The position numbers and the translations under genes were made by a program. A stretch of DNA of 64,000 bases, from the NCBI RefSeq assembly GCF_022808985.1, contig NZ_JAKZFT010000013.1, positions 1-64,000 on the forward strand. Reading direction: 5' to 3'. Under the pieces are notes generated by a model. That model worked only from the letters and a program-made list of their open reading frames with translations. It had not been told where the DNA came from and ran no database searches. Below, one piece after another: positions 1 through 7,646 of the stretch. How positions within the stretch are numbered: the first letter of the stretch is position 1; each line of letters opens with the position of its first letter. The DNA is from Geotalea sp. SG265. Lineage in GTDB: Bacteria > Desulfobacterota > Desulfuromonadia > Geobacterales > Geobacteraceae.

Positions 1-119
1 AGTAAAATGGCTGTAGGACATGGTGGGTTCCTTTCCGTAGTGAGTGTTGGTCGCGCTTCACACACTACCAGAAAACCATCATGTCCTGCTTTTTTATCAC
101 GTGGTGCACTTACGAATAG

Positions 120-185
120 AATCTACCGAAGACTAAGGGAAAATATGGGGAGTGTCCCTATTTTTTCCCTATTTTTTCCTAAGTG
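120..185. repeat. REP-like scar with tandem T-rich units
   Basis: A GGGGAGTGTCCC hairpin-like core is followed by two direct copies of CCCTATTTTTT. Phrases of this kind are, from memory, typical of REP/RAYT-type palindromic elements between Geobacter genes. The next ORF appears to begin inside this element, so its apparent N-terminus is probably not translated. Confidence 0.4.
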
Positions 186-595
186 TTGAGAAAATAACTA
201 TAGAGAAAGCTCACAGTTCAGTTCAAAAGCAAGCTAATGTCTGTATTAATATCTTCCATCGATATTTGCCCAACATGCACCTCGATGAAAGTCTTATCAA
301 AGAACAATGTTCCGAAATTTGTCAATTTATCTCTGCTAAAGATGCCATTATTGAACTCGCAGGTACAAGCACAGATATCTGCAGATTTCATTGCATTTTT
401 CTTAATTCAGCCTACCGTTCTTTTTTTGAAGAAATTCAATTTCTGAATAACTATTTCCAGGGAAAGAATATCCCTGTACGATTATCACTTAAAATCAAAC
501 TATCTAAACGGGCTACCAATGACCTTCTAATTGTCTCAAACCGGAATGAGAAACTTTGGGCACAGGAATTCATGCGAAATTATTTTTTGCAGTGA
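152..595 (+). CDS. Hypothetical protein, AT-rich, start uncertain
   Basis: I do not recognise this protein. The longest frame starts at a GTG inside the T-rich repeat, so its first residues look repeat-derived. A more credible start is the ATG at 275, which would give about 106 residues. The body is mixed helix/strand in character, with no signal peptide, membrane segment or metal motif. Codon use is much more AT-rich than in the genes after 1.8 kb, which suggests acquired DNA or the 3' part of a truncated gene. No ribosome binding site clearly supports either start. It could be a fragment. Confidence 0.35.
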   Translation: MSLFFPYFFLSVEKITIEKAHSSVQKQANVCINIFHRYLPNMHLDESLIKEQCSEICQFISAKDAIIELAGTSTDICRFHCIFLNSAYRSFFEEIQFLNNYFQGKNIPVRLSLKIKLSKRATNDLLIVSNRNEKLWAQEFMRNYFLQ

Positions 596-832
596 GGCCA
601 GCCCCTGTTGGTAGGGCTTCGGTAAGAAAAGTGATGCCAGGCTTGCAACAGTGCATTTAGCTGGAGGAGGCTAACGGATGTTTCGATTACTTGATTTTGT
701 CACCATAACCTCACGCCAATGCGATTGAAAAGCCGGTACTGTCTCAGTTTGTCAGCGTAAATACGAGGAGTGTCTGTAGTTTTCTCTAATTTTTTAGTTT
801 TTCCCATTGGGAGAAGTCAGTGGAGGCAGGCA
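596..832. other. Intergenic region without recognised feature
   Basis: This stretch holds no convincing ORF, RNA gene or terminator. A Shine-Dalgarno-like GGAGGAGG at 662-669 leads into an ATG at 678 whose frame soon closes, so it may be a remnant gene start. Confidence 0.4.
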
Positions 833-1699
833 ATGAGAAGACAAATTGAATTTAAAATTGCAGGTCCTGGTTTCAAAAAGGAAATGCCTCTTCAAGATAT
901 CCTAGCTGGGCTTCAGGAGTTCCAGACTATCCTCGATAAATCGTACCTTGCTGTAACAAATGGCCATAGAATGTTTGCTAGAGATAGGTTCAATCTAAGT
1001 CTGCAAGTAAAGGATTTCAGACGGGGATCTTTTGTAGCTGATCTCCAGTTGCTCTGTCTGGCTGTTGCCCAAACACTACCAAACTTTCCAGGCATCCAGA
1101 TAAAGGATGTTTGGGACGTAGCAAAAAATTCATATGACTTCCTAAAGTTGCTTGCAACTAAAAGAAGTGAAGGGGTGGAACCTAATATTACTGTCAATGG
1201 AGATAATCTTGCGCCTATTATAATTGGCAATAACATAACAATTTCGAATGTCGTCTTTGCGGCTGCTGATAGGTCAGAACCAAATTTTAAAAAGCTAACC
1301 TCGCTAATTCGTAAGGACCATATTGACACTATATCTACATTGTCTGCAGACAACTATGGGATAGTTGTCACAGAATCCGATAAGAAATTATTCAATCCAA
1401 AAACTATAATTGATAGAAAGATATTTACAATTGAATGTAATATTATTCGTTATGACAAATTTTCGAGAAGGGGAAAGCTTTTTCTTTATGATGGTCAAGA
1501 GATTCCGGCAAGAGAGTACCAATTTAAGCAAGTACGTTCTGGCGATTCAAGCCGGCTGATACTGGCTATGGCAAGAGAGAAAGTAGTTGTCGAAATCCAT
1601 AAAGAGATTGAAATTCATACTTCTGGCGTTGAGCGAATATCCTCTCTGCTTATAATGAATTTTGTTGACATCCCTGATGACCAGATCGAACTCTTTTAA
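833..1699 (+). CDS. Uncharacterised 288-residue protein
   Basis: The frame is open from a GTG at 770, but the ATG at 833 has GGAGG at 822-826 six bases upstream and is the better start. The product is soluble, with no signal peptide or membrane segment. An N-terminal half with a hydrophobic stretch near residues 75-100 is followed by a beta-rich C-terminal half (about 165-280). I know no function and recognise no catalytic motif. Its base composition is AT-rich like the first ORF and unlike the rest of the window, so it probably belongs to acquired DNA. Proteins of this general look occur on mobile elements, but that is only an impression. Confidence 0.65.
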   Translation: MRRQIEFKIAGPGFKKEMPLQDILAGLQEFQTILDKSYLAVTNGHRMFARDRFNLSLQVKDFRRGSFVADLQLLCLAVAQTLPNFPGIQIKDVWDVAKNSYDFLKLLATKRSEGVEPNITVNGDNLAPIIIGNNITISNVVFAAADRSEPNFKKLTSLIRKDHIDTISTLSADNYGIVVTESDKKLFNPKTIIDRKIFTIECNIIRYDKFSRRGKLFLYDGQEIPAREYQFKQVRSGDSSRLILAMAREKVVVEIHKEIEIHTSGVERISSLLIMNFVDIPDDQIELF

Positions 1700-1710
1700 A
1701 AGAGCCTGGA

Positions 1711-1760
1711 GTTCCGGGGACAACATACTTAGAATTCACGGGCCAGCATACTTAATTGAA
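1711..1760. repeat. REP-like scar with repeated CATACTTA
   Basis: TTCCGGGGACA is followed by CATACTTA at 1724-1731 and again at 1747-1754. This resembles the CCGGGGACACCATACTTAAT phrase I associate with REP/RAYT elements in Geobacter. It separates the AT-rich ORF from the HIT gene. Confidence 0.45.
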
Positions 1761-1821
1761 TTGCACCGACCAAGCTTTCCCCGCTGAACCTTCGCTGACA
1801 CAAAGGAGTTCAACCCAGACA

Positions 1822-2166
1822 ATGTCAAATGCTGTATGTGATTTTTACTGCGAAAAGATCCTATCAGGCCTGCTCGACGTGCCTGTTTACTTTGAGAAAG
1901 AGCGGGTTTTTGCCTTTCACCACACAAACCCGCTGTGGGAACACCACGTCGTCCTTCTGCCGAAAAAGCATGTGGAATCGCTGCTGACTCTGGGGGAGGA
2001 GGACAACGACCTGCTGCTTGAATTGATGCGGACGGCGAAAATGATTGCAGGAGATTTCATGGCCCGCTTTGGTGCGGCGAGGATCTACACCAACTTGGGC
2101 GATTACCAGTCATCCAAGCACCTCCACTGGCACATCGGCAGCGGTACACAGTTGCGGCCCTATTGA
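1822..2166 (+). CDS. HIT family protein (copy 1)
   Basis: This 114-residue protein of the histidine-triad superfamily probably hydrolyses nucleotide phosphoramidates or dinucleoside polyphosphates in the cytoplasm. The C-terminal signature HLHWHIGSG (about residues 100-108) supplies the H-x-H-x-H triad, and the N-terminal FAFHHTNP and VVLLPKKHV segments are typical of the fold. The start at 1822 is chosen because the other copy begins at the equivalent residue. AAGGAG at 1803-1808 lies 13 bases upstream, an unusually long spacing shared by the second copy. A near-identical paralogue is at 6160-6504. The substrate cannot be told from sequence. Confidence 0.9.
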   Translation: MSNAVCDFYCEKILSGLLDVPVYFEKERVFAFHHTNPLWEHHVVLLPKKHVESLLTLGEEDNDLLLELMRTAKMIAGDFMARFGAARIYTNLGDYQSSKHLHWHIGSGTQLRPY

Positions 2167-2225
2167 CCTGCAAAAAACCGTGAAATTGCCTTTATGCAGC
2201 CACTAGAAGGTCTTTCCATCTGAAA

Positions 2226-2320
2226 GGAACAAAAGGGTCAGACCTACACAATATGGAACAAAAGTATGGAACAAAAGGGTCAGACCTACACAATTGACAA
2301 AGTAAAATGTGTAGGTCTAG
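2226..2320. repeat. 27-base direct repeat plus hairpin (REP-like)
   Basis: Two identical 27-base copies (2226-2252 and 2268-2294) share the core GGGTCAGACCTACACA; a partial copy (ATGGAACAAAAG) lies between them. The second copy forms a perfect 11-bp hairpin with downstream sequence: AGACCTACACA (2282-2292) against TGTGTAGGTCT (2308-2318), with a 15-base loop. It looks like an expanded REP-type element. It runs into the upstream end of the next open frame, so the first 23 codons of that frame are repeat. Confidence 0.7.
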
Positions 2321-2334
2321 CTTCTGAGAGACCT

Positions 2335-3510
2335 ATGAGACGTGAGGAAATAACTTCTAGCATATTTCTAATACTCTTAAGCTGCTTGATCTATGGTTGT
2401 GCCAATGGGCAGTTGCCCGAGCCCGCTGCATGGCCGTGGGAGCACGCAAAGGATTACGCTAATCATCAGACAGGTGATTATTTAAGCTTTCGCGGCAATG
2501 TGGCCAATTTCGGTGATCCGCCGAAACCTGTAAAGCCTATCAACCCTGAGTCGCTGCAACCTGGTAAGGATGATGGGAGCGCTGCCCCTGATACACCTGC
2601 CAAGATCCATTCATCACAGGTAGAGGCTAAGGGTGGAACCATTTCAGACTCCCACGACGTAAAGGCAAAGCGGGAATACGAGTTTGCGGTGCGGGACGTG
2701 AAAGTCGCGCCACCATCCTACCTGCCGTCAGAAACATTTCGATCTGTCCATGAAATCACCGCCTATAACCACAGCAGTTCTCCGGTGTCTGTTATTGTCC
2801 GTTTCGATCTGTCATCACAAAATATAGCTGCAGATAAGGCATTGCCGCATTTTGGCGTTGTCCCGCCAAACTCCGAGCAGGTCCTGGTGCGTGTCGGGCC
2901 GAAGGTGAAGGGTCAAAGTTATAGTTTCAATTATTCATACTCGTGGAATATTGGCGACTATACCGCTCGTCATAACTGCCCTGAACACTACCGATTTCCC
3001 TTTGCCAAAGATGTAGAAGCCTTTGCCACTGTCAGTGCCGATACCAATACCTCGCCCTTTACCCGTTATGCGGTCATTTTTTCTATGCCTGTGAAGACTC
3101 CGGTGCGTGCGGCACGAAAGGGTGTTGTCGTCAGAGTAAGGAATGACAACGTCGACATCCTTCATGACGACTCAACCATTGCGAGCTACCGACACCTGGA
3201 GAAAATCGCAGATGACATCACGATTGGGAAGATGGTATCAGCTGGGGTCATCCTCGGTATAGTCGGCAGGACGGCTGACAGAAAGGAAGGTTACATCCAG
3301 CTTACAGTCTGGCGTCCGGATCTATTATCTACGACCTCGTTAAACACAGTTTCTGAAACTACAGGATTTGATTATGTTTCATTTCCCATGGAGTTTTGTC
3401 ACAACGATGCTGGAGACTGTCATGTTATTGAGAAAGACCAGATGATTTCGAGCAACAAAGTAGTTGGATCGAAAAAACAAGCCAAGCGCAAGGCAAAGGT
3501 ACAGAAGTGA
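2335..3510 (+). CDS. Lipoprotein with degenerate M23-like fold
   Basis: This is a predicted 391-residue lipoprotein with a short signal ending in LIYGC (lipid Cys at about residue 22). The open frame extends back to 2266, but that part is repeat-derived, so the ATG at 2335 is used. A Pro-rich linker (about 60-120) leads to a beta-sandwich-like middle domain. The C-terminal part (about 255-340) has the outline of an M23/LytM endopeptidase domain: a VRAARKGVVVRV core, a YRHL segment and a GVILGIVGRTA turn. The first zinc His/Asp pair and the HLHxE motif are missing, so it should be catalytically dead, like EnvC/NlpD-type activators. A Lys-rich tail closes the protein. The role is unknown. Confidence 0.7.
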   Translation: MRREEITSSIFLILLSCLIYGCANGQLPEPAAWPWEHAKDYANHQTGDYLSFRGNVANFGDPPKPVKPINPESLQPGKDDGSAAPDTPAKIHSSQVEAKGGTISDSHDVKAKREYEFAVRDVKVAPPSYLPSETFRSVHEITAYNHSSSPVSVIVRFDLSSQNIAADKALPHFGVVPPNSEQVLVRVGPKVKGQSYSFNYSYSWNIGDYTARHNCPEHYRFPFAKDVEAFATVSADTNTSPFTRYAVIFSMPVKTPVRAARKGVVVRVRNDNVDILHDDSTIASYRHLEKIADDITIGKMVSAGVILGIVGRTADRKEGYIQLTVWRPDLLSTTSLNTVSETTGFDYVSFPMEFCHNDAGDCHVIEKDQMISSNKVVGSKKQAKRKAKVQK

Positions 3511-3594
3511 ATATAAATGGCTGTGGTCACGTCAAGAGAGGCCAAGGGGGCAGCCCTTGAAAAAGGAAAAATCGGAGAAAAATCTCATTTCAAA

Positions 3595-3636
3595 AGAATG
3601 AAAGGGTCAGCCCGCGACACGGGACAAAGTAGGAAT
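3595..3636. repeat. Short REP-like scar
   Basis: AAAGGGTCAG followed by CCCGCGACACGGGACAAAG matches the AAAGGGTCAG core of the element at 2.2 kb. It sits directly before the start codon of the next gene, which argues for the downstream start. Confidence 0.35.
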
Positions 3637-3936
3637 ATGAAGAAACAGTTTTGCTTCTGGGATGGCGATACGCTGGTGCTTAATGTTCTCGGCACTCCCA
3701 ATGCCAAACGGGACGCTATCGGCAAGGTGAAGGGGCATCAGCTTTGTGTCAGCGTGACGGCGGTTCCCCGTGCCGGGCGGGCGACCGACCATATGGTGCG
3801 GTTTCTGGCCGAAGAGTTTGGCGTCTCCGTCAGCGATATTCAGGTCGTGTTCGGGCGGATGAATGTCAACAAACAGCTGCGGATCAAGGTGCCCAAACGG
3901 CTGCCCTCTGTCATTGGGCAGCAGGAGTTATGCTAG
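3637..3936 (+). CDS. DUF167/YggU family protein
   Basis: This 99-residue protein belongs to the DUF167 (UPF0235, YggU) family, small alpha/beta proteins of unknown biochemical role. Typical segments are VLGTPNAKRDAIGKVKG, VPRAGRATDHMVRFLAEEFGV and a late KQLRIKV strand. An upstream in-frame ATG at 3517 would add 40 residues that are poorly conserved in type and cross the repeat scar, so the ATG at 3637 with AGTAGGA just upstream is preferred. In many bacteria the gene follows yggT or a septum-related gene; here it is isolated among accessory genes and converges on the toxin-antitoxin pair. Confidence 0.85.
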   Translation: MKKQFCFWDGDTLVLNVLGTPNAKRDAIGKVKGHQLCVSVTAVPRAGRATDHMVRFLAEEFGVSVSDIQVVFGRMNVNKQLRIKVPKRLPSVIGQQELC

Positions 3937-3957
3937 GTTCCGCCATGGCTGTCCCGC

Positions 3958-4263
3958 TTAAGCCGCATCTCTGAGAGGTTTTACTTCTTGCTCGATTCGC
4001 TCAGCCAAAGTGATTTCAGCACATTCAAGATCATACTCGGCCTGAAGATTCATCCAGCTTTGGGCGTCTGTGCCGAAGAATCGGGCAAGGCGCAAGGCGG
4101 TGTCGGCGGTGATGGCCCGTTTGCCGGCGCAGATTTCATCAATACGGCGTTGTGGCACACCGATGGATTTGGCCAGCCTGTAGCGGGTTATGTTGAGTGG
4201 TTTCAGAAAGTCTTCCAGGAGGATTTCTCCGGGGTGTACTGGTGGAAGATCTCGGTTGGTCAT
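3958..4263 (-). CDS. higA: HigA/VapI-type antitoxin (XRE family)
   Basis: This 101-residue DNA-binding protein is the probable antitoxin of the neighbouring HigB-like toxin. It begins with the family hallmark HPGEILLEDFL, then the helix-turn-helix ITRYRLAKSIGVPQRRIDEI (about residues 25-44), followed by the conserved AITADTALRLARFFGT segment and an acidic dimerisation tail. By family knowledge it neutralises the toxin by direct binding and represses the operon. It lies 12 bases downstream of the toxin gene, the toxin-first order usual for higBA. Confidence 0.9.
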   Translation of the reverse strand: MTNRDLPPVHPGEILLEDFLKPLNITRYRLAKSIGVPQRRIDEICAGKRAITADTALRLARFFGTDAQSWMNLQAEYDLECAEITLAERIEQEVKPLRDAA

Positions 4264-4275
4264 GAGAGGGCTCCT

Positions 4276-4557
4276 TTAATGGTAATCGACGATTTCGACG
4301 TCCGTTGCATTGCCGTCTTGCCAGGTAAAGCAGATGCGCCATTGATCGTTGATCCGGATGCTCCACTGGCCGGTGCGGCTCACTGAAAGTTGCTCAAGCC
4401 TGTTGCCGGGTGGTACGCGGAGAAAATCGAGGGTGGCGGCGCCATGAATCTGTTTTAGTTTCCGTTGGGCGATACGCTGCACATCCTGTGGCCACTTTCC
4501 GGAAAAGCGGCCGTGAAAAAGCTTTTCAGTCTCTTTACAGGCAAACGTCTTGATCAT
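4276..4557 (-). CDS. higB: HigB-type toxin (RelE superfamily)
   Basis: This 93-residue RelE-fold protein probably cleaves mRNA at the ribosome. Its signatures are MIKTFACKETEKLF at the N-terminus, the WPQDVQRIAQRKLKQIHGA helix and the closing strands WSIRINDQWRICFTW and VEIVDYH. The longer open frame (to 4620) would run through the promoter, so the ATG at 4557 is chosen. It is first in a two-gene operon with the antitoxin and has no strong Shine-Dalgarno; the promoter position suggests a leaderless transcript. Confidence 0.9.
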   Translation of the reverse strand: MIKTFACKETEKLFHGRFSGKWPQDVQRIAQRKLKQIHGAATLDFLRVPPGNRLEQLSVSRTGQWSIRINDQWRICFTWQDGNATDVEIVDYH

Positions 4558-4943
4558 GGGAAAATAGTACTGGGAGACGTTAGTATTGTCAAGCGGTAGT
4601 ATGTTAAAGAAAAACACCAAAGAGTAGCAACTTCATGTCCAACCGCACCAAACACAAAACCAAGCTCGCCGAGCGTTTCAAGCGCCGCCATGCCCTGCGA
4701 TTCCATATGTCGCTGATCCTGCTGGCTACGTAATGCCGAAGGGATGGAACTGGCAAAAATGGTCCCGGTGGGGACGGAAGTGGCTATCGGTCTGTAATGG
4801 GCCAGATCACGGGATGTAGGCAGCGTTTTACCACTGTGGCTGGCGCTTCTGACAACTCCAAGGGAGTAAGGGGCGAAATAATTAGCTTCATGGCATCAAC
4901 TTCACCTCCTGTTATTAAATAAATCATTCAAAACGAGGTAACA
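4558..4943. other. Intergenic remnants between higB and a lipoprotein gene
   Basis: Besides the higBA promoter this stretch holds two broken gene starts. On the plus strand an ATG at 4635 opens a 32-residue basic-then-hydrophobic peptide (MSNRTKHKTKLAERFKRRH... then a membrane-like stretch) that stops at 4733, resembling the N-terminus of a truncated membrane protein. On the minus strand AGGAGG (4905-4910) precedes a three-codon start-stop that overlaps an ATG at 4891 opening 35 residues (to 4784). Neither looks like a complete gene. Confidence 0.45.
4564..4592 (-). promoter_or_regulatory. Sigma70-type promoter of higBA
   Basis: Read on the minus strand, a perfect TTGACA (4587-4592) is followed by 17 bases and TACTAT (4564-4569). 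Transcription should begin near 4557, which is the A of the toxin ATG. Confidence 0.75.
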
Positions 4944-5444
4944 ATGAACCAGAATATTCTGACAATTGTTCTGCTAGCCATGCTGTTTGTTGAAGGCTGC
5001 GCTCCGATCCCTAAGACCAGACACGAGTTTGTCACTGCTGTCGCCGGAGGAGCTGCTTTTATGCGGCACGACAGCTTCGTGTCCGACAAGAGCTACGACA
5101 GTGTGGTTTCCCTTCTAGCAAAGAAATCGCAGGAATGCCTCAATATTAGCGTGAAGGGCTCGGTAATGAGCGGAAATAACTTGACTGTCAACCGGTCGAC
5201 CTACCACCCCTCGATTGAACGACACGGCAAGAAAGCGGAGTTCACTCTTAAAGTTAACCATCTGCCGCGGCCGACAAGGGAGCCTGAAGAAGGGCTGTTC
5301 CTGATCGCTGCCGATATTGCAAGAAAAGGGAAGCAGGCGCAGGTTGAACTTTACGGCCCGAACATCGGGTATGGTGGGTTGATGGACGCCGTTCATGGGT
5401 GGTTGTCCGGTAAAGACTTGCCATGTCCGGCTTTTGACTATTAG
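4944..5444 (+). CDS. Orphan lipoprotein, unknown function
   Basis: This 166-residue predicted lipoprotein has a signal of about 18 residues ending in LFVEGC (Cys19). The mature part is a single mixed alpha/beta domain with no motif I recognise; two further cysteines (about 47 and 162) could pair in the periplasm. GAGG at 4935-4938 lies five bases before the ATG. It precedes the zinc-ribbon gene by about 70 bases and may be co-transcribed with it. The function is unknown. Confidence 0.75.
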   Translation: MNQNILTIVLLAMLFVEGCAPIPKTRHEFVTAVAGGAAFMRHDSFVSDKSYDSVVSLLAKKSQECLNISVKGSVMSGNNLTVNRSTYHPSIERHGKKAEFTLKVNHLPRPTREPEEGLFLIAADIARKGKQAQVELYGPNIGYGGLMDAVHGWLSGKDLPCPAFDY

Positions 5445-5516
5445 CAGAGGGGAAGAAGGGAAGTTGTCCAACCTGCGGCGAGGGTATTGATAACGCCTTT
5501 AATACAAGGAGCCGAT

Positions 5517-5990
5517 TTGTTCTGTCCCCAATGCAAAACAGAGTATGTTGAAGGCATCCGTCAATGCGCCGACTGCCGAATTCCCCTCGTCCACCGGCTT
5601 CCTGTAAGCCCGCTGAAGGCTGCGGCTACCATCGATCCCCATGCAAGCATGGTCGCTATATTGGAGACCGGCGATTCGTACGAATTTCTCACCGCCGCCG
5701 AGGCCTTGCGCGAGACAGGCATACCCTTTACCGGCCAGGAGGAGTTCACCGGTGAGTTCCGGGCTCACAAGGTGGCCCAGGCACCATACCTCTGGACTCT
5801 CCTGGTTCCGGAAGACCGGGAAGATGAGGCACGGCATGTGCTTGACGGCGAGAGAGTGTGCGGTCCGGCGGCTATGCACCTGATGATGCCGGACAACCAT
5901 CCACCAACCTACAGCACGAGGGGAAAGTTGCTCCTCCTGGCAGTATTACTTGTTTTTTTCTGCGGGATGATGTTGCTGTTAAAGCGTTGA
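5517..5990 (+). CDS. Zinc-ribbon, DUF2007-like membrane-anchored protein
   Basis: This 157-residue protein has an N-terminal zinc ribbon (C3-x2-C6 ... C17-x2-C20), a middle domain of the DUF2007 type (putative signal-transducing, about residues 45-120) and one C-terminal membrane helix (KLLLLAVLLVFFCGMMLLL). The start is set by the ribosome binding site: AAGGAG at 5506-5511 lies five bases before the TTG at 5517, so the protein begins MFCPQC, as zinc-ribbon proteins of this kind usually do. An upstream TTG at 5487 lacks such a site. It is probably anchored in the inner membrane with the ribbon in the cytoplasm. The role is unknown. Confidence 0.75.
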   Translation: MFCPQCKTEYVEGIRQCADCRIPLVHRLPVSPLKAAATIDPHASMVAILETGDSYEFLTAAEALRETGIPFTGQEEFTGEFRAHKVAQAPYLWTLLVPEDREDEARHVLDGERVCGPAAMHLMMPDNHPPTYSTRGKLLLLAVLLVFFCGMMLLLKR

Positions 5991-6159
5991 GTAAGGAATT
6001 AGAATTATGAAGGCAACCTGTTCGACAAATTGATTCACAGGAGGATATATGAGAAAAAGCTCGTTTTTTTATGGCAGTCAACTTTATTAAGCTCGCATTT
6101 ATTTAACTTTTTAAGAACGTCCCCATGCTCACGTAAAACGAGGAGATAAACCACAACCC
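5991..6159. other. Intergenic region with mini-ORF and REP-like scar
   Basis: A strong AGGAGG is followed by an ATG at 6048 that opens only 13 codons, probably the stump of a lost gene. At 6107-6126 TTTTTAAGAACGTCCCCATG matches another REP-type phrase I recall from Geobacter gene borders. Together they suggest insertion and excision just before the second HIT gene. Confidence 0.4.
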
Positions 6160-6504
6160 ATGCCTGATCCCAGCTGTGATTTTTATTGCGAAAAGATCCT
6201 CAAAGGCCTGCTCAACGTCCCGATCTACTTCGAGAACGAGCGGGTCTTTGCCTTTCATCACACCAATCCCCTGTGGGAAAACCACGTGGTGCTCCTGCCG
6301 AAAAAGCATGTGGAATCGCTCTTGACGCTGGAAGAGGGGGACAACGACCTGCTGCTGGAACTGATGCGGATCGCCAAGTTGATCGCCGGTGACTTCATGG
6401 CCCGCTTCGGCGCCGCCCGCGTCTACACCAATCTGGGGGACTACCAGTCATCCAAGCACCTCCATTGGCACATCGGCAGCGGAAAGCAGCTGCGCCCCTA
6501 TTGA
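6160..6504 (+). CDS. HIT family protein (copy 2)
   Basis: This 114-residue histidine-triad protein is nearly identical to copy 1, with about a dozen and a half substitutions spread over the length and identical triad context HLHWHIGSG. It should have the same nucleotide-phosphoramidate or dinucleoside-polyphosphate hydrolase chemistry. GGAG at 6142-6145 is 14 bases from the ATG, the same long spacing as in copy 1. The conservation of both copies argues that both are, or recently were, functional. Confidence 0.9.
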   Translation: MPDPSCDFYCEKILKGLLNVPIYFENERVFAFHHTNPLWENHVVLLPKKHVESLLTLEEGDNDLLLELMRIAKLIAGDFMARFGAARVYTNLGDYQSSKHLHWHIGSGKQLRPY

Positions 6505-6585
6505 TTGCACCTCTCTGAGAACTTAGTACTCCATTCGCCAGGCTTTGACTTGCACCCGAAGCTGGCTACCCTTTAGGTAAGGGAT

Positions 6586-6632
6586 GCTGCGGGCTGAAGT
6601 ATTAAGGTCGGTTTCCCATCATCTCCCGCAGC
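6586..6632 (+). promoter_or_regulatory. Long-range hairpin in the leader of the dCache gene
   Basis: GCTGCGGG (6586-6593) pairs perfectly with CCCGCAGC (6625-6632). The 3' arm ends next to the AAAGGGGG ribosome binding site, so folding could affect initiation. A smaller hairpin (CCCTT/AAGGG) lies at about 6569-6583. It does not match any riboswitch consensus I know. Confidence 0.4.
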
Positions 6633-6642
6633 AAAGGGGGTA

Positions 6643-7461
6643 ATGATGCGAAAAAGGGCATTGTCTGCAGGGTTGTCTTTGTTGCTGCTGTTGTTCATGT
6701 GCGCCGGCAGCGGCTATGGGCAGATATTGGGGGGCAACGGCAAATCTTTTGCCGCAAACGGAGCGAAGGGGGCGGAGCTGGTAGTCGATGCCAGGGTTGC
6801 TTTGGCTTCCCTGACAACCATCGGCGACGGGCATCTGGTGAAGATTGCCGATGAGTTCAAGCTCCTGGCGACACGGGATGAGGTTATCTCGGCAGACTGG
6901 GACAGGATCAAGGCATTGCTCACCCAGGTTGCCGAGCAGAATGTGCCTGGCATGATGTGGTTTGCGCAGCCTTCGGGCGACTATAAAACCGTCGAGCATG
7001 ACGGAGTCGAGGGAAATCTCAAATCGCGGCCTTACTTTACACGGGCGCTGGCGGGCAAAACGGTCATCGGCGATCTGGTGGTGAGCAAATCCACCGGGAA
7101 AAACGTAGCCGTAGTTGCAGTGCCCGTGCTGAAGGATAAGGATGTGGTCGGGGTGCTGGGATGCTCGGTCTATCTGGACAAGCTGAGCGAACAGGTCAAG
7201 GAGGAGATGGCCCTGCCGTCCAACGTGATCTTCTATTCCTTCGATTCCAGACCGCTCATGGCTCTTGACTGGGATACGCGGCTGATCCTGCGGGACCCGG
7301 GGGAATTGGGGCCGGAAGTGGATAAAGCTTTCAAGGAGATGCTCAAAAAGGACCAGGGTACGGTTTCGTACACCTTCCGTGGCAAGCCCAGGACGGTCGT
7401 TTTTAAAAAATCGCCGGTGACGGACTGGTGGTATGCCGTTGGGGTGGTGCAGGGCGAGTAA
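6643..7461 (+). CDS. Periplasmic dCache-type sensor-domain protein
   Basis: This 272-residue protein has a signal peptide (cleavage near SGYGQ, about residue 27) and one extracellular sensor domain of the double-Cache class, as found in chemoreceptors and histidine kinases. Recognisable parts are a PGMMWFAQPSGDYKTVEHDG segment, the SRPYFTRALAGKTVIGDLVVSKSTGK core and a closing TDWWYAVGVV. No transmembrane output module follows, so it is probably a free periplasmic ligand-binding protein or a sensor that acts through a partner. An alternative start lies at 6646. It has no obvious operon partner. Confidence 0.8.
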   Translation: MMRKRALSAGLSLLLLLFMCAGSGYGQILGGNGKSFAANGAKGAELVVDARVALASLTTIGDGHLVKIADEFKLLATRDEVISADWDRIKALLTQVAEQNVPGMMWFAQPSGDYKTVEHDGVEGNLKSRPYFTRALAGKTVIGDLVVSKSTGKNVAVVAVPVLKDKDVVGVLGCSVYLDKLSEQVKEEMALPSNVIFYSFDSRPLMALDWDTRLILRDPGELGPEVDKAFKEMLKKDQGTVSYTFRGKPRTVVFKKSPVTDWWYAVGVVQGE

Positions 7462-7646
7462 AGGGCCAAGTAGATCGGCGGACATAAGAGCAGGGTGGGC
7501 TGTCTTCAATCTAAAATGTGAAGGCAGCCTGTCTATCGCCCCCAATGCCGGAGATGCTTCGGGGTAGTCTATTTGTGTCTGGTAAAAGATCCTCTTTCCA
7601 GGAGCATTGCGATCTGCTGCAATTTTTGCCTTCGGTCCTGACCGTT

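Noticed and set aside
6619-7545. 308-codon minus-strand open frame
   Set aside because: It is antisense to the dCache gene, which has a signal peptide and a ribosome binding site. The antisense frame has neither.
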